The position numbers and the translations under genes are program-made. Below are positions 59,486 through 64,000 of a stretch of DNA of 64,000 nt, piece after piece. Under the pieces are notes generated by a model. That model saw only the letters and a list, made by a program, of their open reading frames with translations, was not told the DNA's origin and searched no databases. How positions within the stretch are numbered: position 1 is the stretch's first letter; every line of letters begins with the position of its first letter. Source of the DNA: Hofstenia miamia (lineage: Eukaryota; Xenacoelomorpha; Acoela; Hofsteniidae); the NCBI GenBank assembly GCA_900660155.1, contig CABFPE010000174.1, positions 393,394 to 457,393 on the forward strand. The letters run 5' to 3'.

Positions 59486-60046
59486 CTAAACTTTTCCGTT
59501 TAATTCAGTCAATTTGAAGGGTCGCCCACTGCCTTTCTCCATTTTTAACCTGTTCGTTTTAGTCAACTTTTGAGGTTTCTGTAGAATTTTTTGGGGTTCA
59601 TACCAGATATCTTGAGTAAAGGTTTGTGGTAGTGGTTCCAATAGAATAAAGATATTGCAGAATGTTTCTTCCATCTTGGTGACATATACTTAGTGAAAAT
59701 TAATTAAGTTCCTTTCCTCATCTGGTGTGTTTACGGGTAGTGTCGTTGATTGTACGTTATCGCCTAAATTTGTTCGTCCAGACACTTTAATGAGGTGAAA
59801 AACTTGTGTATTGTCATTGAATGGTTTTTGAAGCCTATTTAAAAATTTTTCTCATTTTTTTACCGGAGCTATTATATAATGATCAGCAAACCCCATAGCA
59901 ATTTCTACTTTGATACAATTACCGAGATTTTTCCGCGTATTTCTTATTTTCTCAATGCCCTTTATTCTATAGTAAGATTTACTGCTTATGTCACTCTAAA
60001 TAATTGATAGAACATCCCGTTAAGCAGCTGCTTGAAGATTTGAACC
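59486..60046 (-). pseudogene. decayed coding frame, unidentified
   Basis: One minus-strand frame can be followed for about 185 codons with stops near 60020, 59996, 59852, 59690 and the final one at 59486, and no frameshift. It reads IKGIEKIRNTRKNLGNCIKV, EIAMGFADHYIIAPVKK, LNRLQKPFNDNTQVFHLIKV, SGRTNLGDNVQS, VNTPDEERNLINFH and MEETFCNIFILLEPLPQTFT. The balanced composition across stops indicates former protein-coding DNA. The family is not recognised. It lies 1.3 kb downstream of the polymerase-like fragment on the same strand, so both could derive from one large DNA element, but this is conjecture. Confidence 0.4.
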
Positions 60047-60161
60047 TTATGAATAATTACATTTTGTGTCACAATTTATCATCACTTAGCTTAATCTTAT
60101 TATTACATTGCAGAATATGAATTTCTGAGAAAAGAAAAAAAATGATGTTATACCATGCAAT

Positions 60162-60163
60162 TA

Positions 60164-60198
<35 letters not shown>
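60162..60198. repeat. (TA)n microsatellite
   Basis: TA tract immediately upstream of the LINE tail, marking its 5' truncation point or insertion site. Confidence 0.95.
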
Positions 60199-60202
<4 letters not shown>

Positions 60203-60240
60203 AATATATATTTAAACTTCTTATCAACTTTGCTCCACTT

Positions 60241-60459
60241 TACTTGTCAATGCTCACTCCAGTTCACTCTGTTCCAAAAAACGCTTGAGGATCTTCCGAA
60301 GTCTTTCTATTCCAGCCGCGAGTCAATGTCATTGGAGATGGTGCATTTTCTGTATCTGGACCCAAAGTATTTAACTCGCTTCCGTAGAATATTCGAAACA
60401 CTGTCCTCCAAGTCACCTTAAATATATTTAAGGACAGCGCCTTCAAATAGTACTTCTAA
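60241..60459 (+). pseudogene. CR1/L2-type LINE polymerase C-terminus
   Basis: The plus-strand frame reads PRVNVIGDGAFSVSGPKVFN, SLP, stop, NIRNTVLQVTLNIFKDSAFK, stop, YF. 'GDRAFSVAGPKLWNSLP-NIR-A-S---FK--LKTYLF' is the widely shared C-terminal signature of CR1/L2-like LINE open reading frames. Three stops interrupt it. Only this last piece of the element is present, as expected from 5'-truncated insertion; a (TA)n tract lies just upstream. Confidence 0.75.
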
Positions 60460-60990
60460 CAATTCTACGCTAAGTTTAACCCTAAACATCACAGGGATTT
60501 GTAAACAATTTTCACGATTTCATAATAAAATTTAAGCTATCAAAAACTATTAACGATATGCTCAATCTGGAAGCACCCCGAGACCTCTGACTTTTCCCAT
60601 AGTAAGCCTGAATAGGTTTGGAATATCTTTGCATATATCGAGAAACAGTCAAAGGTCTTTTTTATTTGCATGGGCACAAAATCTTATAAATACATGAAAA
60701 TTAAGTATAGAGAGAATTTAAATTTTCCTTCAAAATTTCGAAATTTTCAAAGAAAATTACTTAATCTTTTCAACAACCTCAGCCACAGCAATCCGCTTTA
60801 ATAGAAATTTTCAACATTGTATTAAATTATATTCCCCAATAGACCTACCCATACCCTAAGGTTTTGAAGTTTGCTAGTAGAATTTGAGAAAATTCTTTGT
60901 AAATATCGAAAAACGGTTTGACCTTTAAAACAGACTCCATTCTGTTTAAAGTTAGGCAACCGCTTTGATCAAGTCAAGTAGTTGGGGAAC

Positions 60991-61026
60991 ATAAATAAAT
61001 AAAAAAATAAATAAATAAATAAATAA

Positions 61027-61052
<26 letters not shown>
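60991..61052. repeat. (AAAT)n(TA)n compound microsatellite
   Basis: AAATAAAT units pass into about 25 bases of TA. Confidence 0.95.
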
Positions 61053-61057
<5 letters not shown>

Positions 61058-61359
61058 TATCGGTTCTGATGTGTTATCTTCATTGTCAACTTACAAAGCA
61101 TGTTGCAACTGAATGTTTATATTTAAATACAAATCTCAAAGTCTTCATTATTTGTTGTCGATGTATTAAACTATCTTTTGTTGCTTGTTTCTATATATGT
61201 ATATTTCTTCTGAAATTCTTGGATATTCTGTTCATAAAAAATTTTTTAACTGGTCTTATTTTAAACGTTTAATTGTAACGGTTGAAATTTCAGATTTTAG
61301 AAGACCTTTTAATTTGTTAAGTTGTTCTTGTTTCACGGATATATGATGTATTTTAAGAA

Positions 61360-61617
61360 TCATAGAATAAACCATGTTTTTTTCGGAAATGATAATAGTT
61401 TTTGACAATATTTTTCAAAAGTGGGTGTAATCGTGTATTCAAATTCATTTTTAGATTTGTGAGATATGATATTTTTTGATGGTGTTTTCAATATCTTAAT
61501 GATTGCCTTTTTGTAATATTTTTCAAATATGTTATCTGCATGTACAAGCAATTTCTTTCCATACATTGAATTGGACAGATTTTTCACTTTCTTTTCAATA
61601 TTAATTGGAGTTTGCTA
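61360..61617 (-). pseudogene. protein-primed DNA polymerase B-like fragment (Polinton/Maverick type)
   Basis: The minus-strand frame reads INIEKKVKNLSNSMYGKKLL, then FEKYYKKAIIKILKTPS and TPTFEKYCQKL, ending in TGA at 61360. K---NS-YGK is motif B of family B DNA polymerases, and in Polinton/Maverick polymerases it is followed by a lysine-rich stretch with a '-P-F----' word, as seen here. Exonuclease and motif A/C regions are not visible nearby. After the stop a shifted frame (SVKQEQLNKLKGLLKSE) may continue. This is a short fragment; a chance match to motif B is possible. Confidence 0.4.
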
Positions 61618-62261
61618 ACCTCGCGTAATCGGAAATTGCGTCCTTTCACATGGCTGCATTAAAAATCCATTAAAAAACTGACAAACCAGAAAAGCCTTGT
61701 TATTGACTGCTTAGAAACTTTTGAGGAAATCTTAAATCAATTGAATGAGGGGTTATAATTTCAACAAAAAGTTTCCAAACTAATAGCTTAACTGCTCAAT
61801 TGGTCGCCATCCTTTTGAGCAATTAATGAACCAGGGAAGGTAATAAATGCCTAGTGGTGCTGTAACAACCTAACATTGATTTTAACATTATCAATATTAT
61901 TCAAGTGTTATTGGAATCACAATTGAACATACTGGAATGGCGTACAAAACATCATTATAGTTGTTATATGTCCTTAAGTCAATGTTGATAATTCGGGTAG
62001 ATAATCGGAGCTAAATTTAGAAATATTGAAGTAAATGGTGTAATCAATAAAATTTTTATAAAATACCAATGATATTGTCAAACAAATGGGTCAATTGAAA
62101 AATAATACTAATTGGAACACTTAATGTGACTGAAGTAGACCTGTGACACTGTGATAGCGAATAATCTAGTATTTATTAAGCATAGCTTTAGTTTATATTC
62201 AATTTGGATTTGTTAAAAAATTGTATATATTTACTTTAAACTAGTGATTTTACATTTACAG

Positions 62262-62345
62262 CCCAGATGAAGCCCGACCCGAAGTGGGATTACCTGTCGG
62301 TTCGGATTGGTTATTATAGGGTTTCCGGTTGAGTCGGTTTTTTAT
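62262..62345. repeat. CCCGACCCG/CGGTT patch, probable hAT-end relic
   Basis: CCCGACCCGAAG is faced by inverse-type GGTTCGG and GGTTTCCGGTTGAGTCGG within 80 bases. The composition resembles patches at 14.3, 46.5 and 55.9 kb. Confidence 0.35.
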
Positions 62346-62859
62346 AGTTGTAAAAAACGTTCAAAACATTTCTTCTATTATAAATTTCTGTATCACTATG
62401 CATGGTGCACAAATAGCATAGATTTGGATAATGCATTAAATTGCTTGAACCTAAATTTATTCACTTTTAGGTATTTGATTGTTGAAACATAAATAAACAA
62501 CATTCAGTGACTTTATTTCTAATTTATTGGTTAAAATTTTGAAAGATGGCTGCCATGATTACCCAATACTGGTTGACATTGAGCGTAAATTTTTGTTTTC
62601 CTATTAGTTTAAGTCTTTGACGATAACTAGAAGTAATATGTGGTAAATAAACTGTTTCCTTCTATTTCTAAAACTCGATAAATTTATGTTCTTTTTTACA
62701 TATATTCTTCCAGATTTAATGGCGTCAAGAACTCATTTGCATATAAAATCGAAACCAATGAATATATTTTTTGAAATTGGCAAAAATGTAGTTTAACGGT
62801 GTATCTTTCACTGTGCCAAAGATCACTTCTACATATATTTTTAGTAGTTTTGAAAAAAG

Positions 62860-62995
62860 AGGTAGGTCTCATCCTCTCAATGCGTTATTGACATTTTATA
62901 CCTCAGTGCGTTTAGGTATAGCCACATTGTACGGACCGGCTATTTTACAACTCGTGGCCCGTCCGCTCAGTGCTATGGGACCGGTTTCGACTTAA
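62860..62995. repeat. GC-rich block, probable transposon end
   Basis: ACGGACCGGCTATTTTACAA and GTGGCCCGTCCGCTCAGTGC-type words stand out against the AT-rich background. The plus-strand frame through it (62813-62995) is open but compositional, and I read the block as a DNA-transposon terminal relic. Confidence 0.3.
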
Positions 62996-63357
62996 AATTA
63001 TCGTTAATACAAATTTTGCGTTAACATAATTTACAAATTTTTCTTGCTTCGTTTATGAATTAATCTTTGTTTGTTATAGTTCCTCATTATTAGGGCTTCA
63101 GAAATCTTTTTTATTAGGTGTTTTCATTATGATCTTAAAATTATTGCTGTTTACTCCATCTTCATGAGTGTAAATTTCAGAATTTAAATGTCCTAATAGG
63201 GCTTAGATAATTAAAATACTTAAAACGCCACTGAAAACACTAAATCTCTTAAGCACGTGTAATGTACTTTATCGGATATTAATTTTTAATGACCTGCTTT
63301 TAATAAAACCGTTGCTAACCAATGCACATAATCTATTAGTAGAAGGTTTGCTTTAAT

Positions 63358-63417
63358 AATAACAATAATAATAATAATAATAATAATAATATTAATAATA
63401 TATATATATATATATAT
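63358..63417. repeat. (AAT)n(TA)n compound microsatellite
   Basis: About 40 bases of AAT units followed by 18 of TA. Confidence 0.95.
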
Positions 63418-63448
63418 GTTTAATTATTATTTGTTTTCATAATAATAA

Positions 63449-63451
<3 letters not shown>

Positions 63452-63492
<41 letters not shown>
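63452..63492. repeat. (TA)n microsatellite
   Basis: TA tract of about 41 bases, 35 bases after the previous compound tract. Confidence 0.95.
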
Positions 63493-63499
<7 letters not shown>

Positions 63500-63984
63500 A
63501 TGTAAATAAATTCAAAACGACTACATCTTTCCATTTCATAAAATATAAATTCAATTTTATGTAATTGGTTGATGAGAAACACTAATTAGCTCATTCCGGC
63601 AAAATCGTATTCAAAAGTTCTAAAAAACTCACAACCATGGAACTGCTAAATATAAATGAATTGAACAAATGGTTTAATTGAATGCTANATTTTGAATAAC
63701 AATGTCATCGTCTAATTGACACTTACCACATTACTTCACCTTTGTCTTTTTAAGAATTCATATTGCATAAATTGATTATACTCTTGGCTAAATGTTGTTT
63801 GCATCAACGAAACTTTACAATGAGCTCCGAAATCAGATTTATTTGTGTACGGACCGAACTTAATTCACCAAGTTTTTCTATAAGCAAGTGAGTCCCCAAC
63901 CAATCTGCAATTGCTTATTAAAAAGTTGGGTGTAGATAAAGAAAGATTTCACTTTGAATTACAAATGAATTAAAATCTCCGCCC

Positions 63985-64000
63985 ATATATATATATATAT
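63985..64000. repeat. (TA)n microsatellite at window edge
   Basis: TA tract cut by the end of the window; full length unknown. Confidence 0.9.

Larger units (their letters stand above)
61620..64000. other. AT-rich non-coding end of window
   Basis: No gene supported. Contains two GC-rich patches (62262-62345 and 62860-62995), large AAT/TA microsatellites at 63.4 kb and a single ambiguous base at 63688. Confidence 0.45.

Noticed and set aside
60264..60446. 60-codon minus-strand open frame with FRIFYGSELNTLGPDTENA
   Set aside because: It is the antisense shadow of the CR1/L2-like LINE C-terminus (GDGAFSVSGPKVFNSLP) on the plus strand.

Overview
The window is a gene-poor, strongly AT-rich stretch of an animal (metazoan) nuclear genome. 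The evidence is eukaryotic splice signals, a spliced-looking first exon of a neurotransmitter-receptor-like gene, dense (TA)n microsatellites, and remains of animal-type transposons: Tc1/mariner, pogo, hAT, a Penelope-like element (PLE), LINEs and a Polinton-like polymerase. The species cannot be fixed from the sequence. An AT-rich invertebrate is the safest reading. There are no bacterial operons, CRISPR arrays or rRNA genes, and no convincing tRNA gene. Nearly all open frames over 60 codons are chance frames or shadows.

Layout. 1-7.7 kb is intergenic or intronic, with one membrane-protein-like candidate exon (minus strand, 1.4-1.7 kb) and two old degenerate tandem repeats near 3.9 and 5 kb. 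7.8-11.6 kb is a mobile-element block: a 1.3 kb Tc1 element with doubled terminal repeats, a LINE 3' end, and a second Tc1 transposase relic. 15.6-16.4 kb holds a pogo/pipsqueak-type transposase fragment between inverted repeats and a small nested relative. At 17.04 kb a plus-strand exon encodes a signal peptide and the start of a Cys-loop-receptor-like ectodomain and ends in a splice donor. Later exons were not found, so downstream sequence may be intron. 20.3-21.5 kb is a PLE (minus strand) flanked by about 131-bp inverted repeats that carry a hammerhead-like motif; its 5' side runs into a (TA)n tract with a 176-base assembly gap.

25.5 kb has a perfect 181-bp tandem duplication. 27.3-28.6 kb holds a hAT dimerization-domain relic and a 658-bp palindromic element with telomere-like motifs in its core. 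33.9-36.4 kb has an interspersed 12-base motif array, a 32-bp tandem duplication and a complete but internally decayed hAT copy. 40.8-41.7 kb has CRE-like palindromes. 44.6-45.5 kb is a deleted mariner-like element. 50.0 and 52.1 kb carry two 252-bp direct repeats that differ at about one base. 54.7-55.2 kb is a second PLE tail. 56.1-58.4 kb has three unidentified candidate exons on the plus strand. 59.5-61.6 kb contains a decayed unidentified frame, a CR1/L2-like LINE tail and a fragment resembling protein-primed DNA polymerase B.

The identifiable genes do not form a pathway. The window reads as a long intron or intergenic landscape shaped by successive transposon insertions, many of them abutting (TA)n tracts. 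All family assignments rest on motifs read by eye; no database search was possible.
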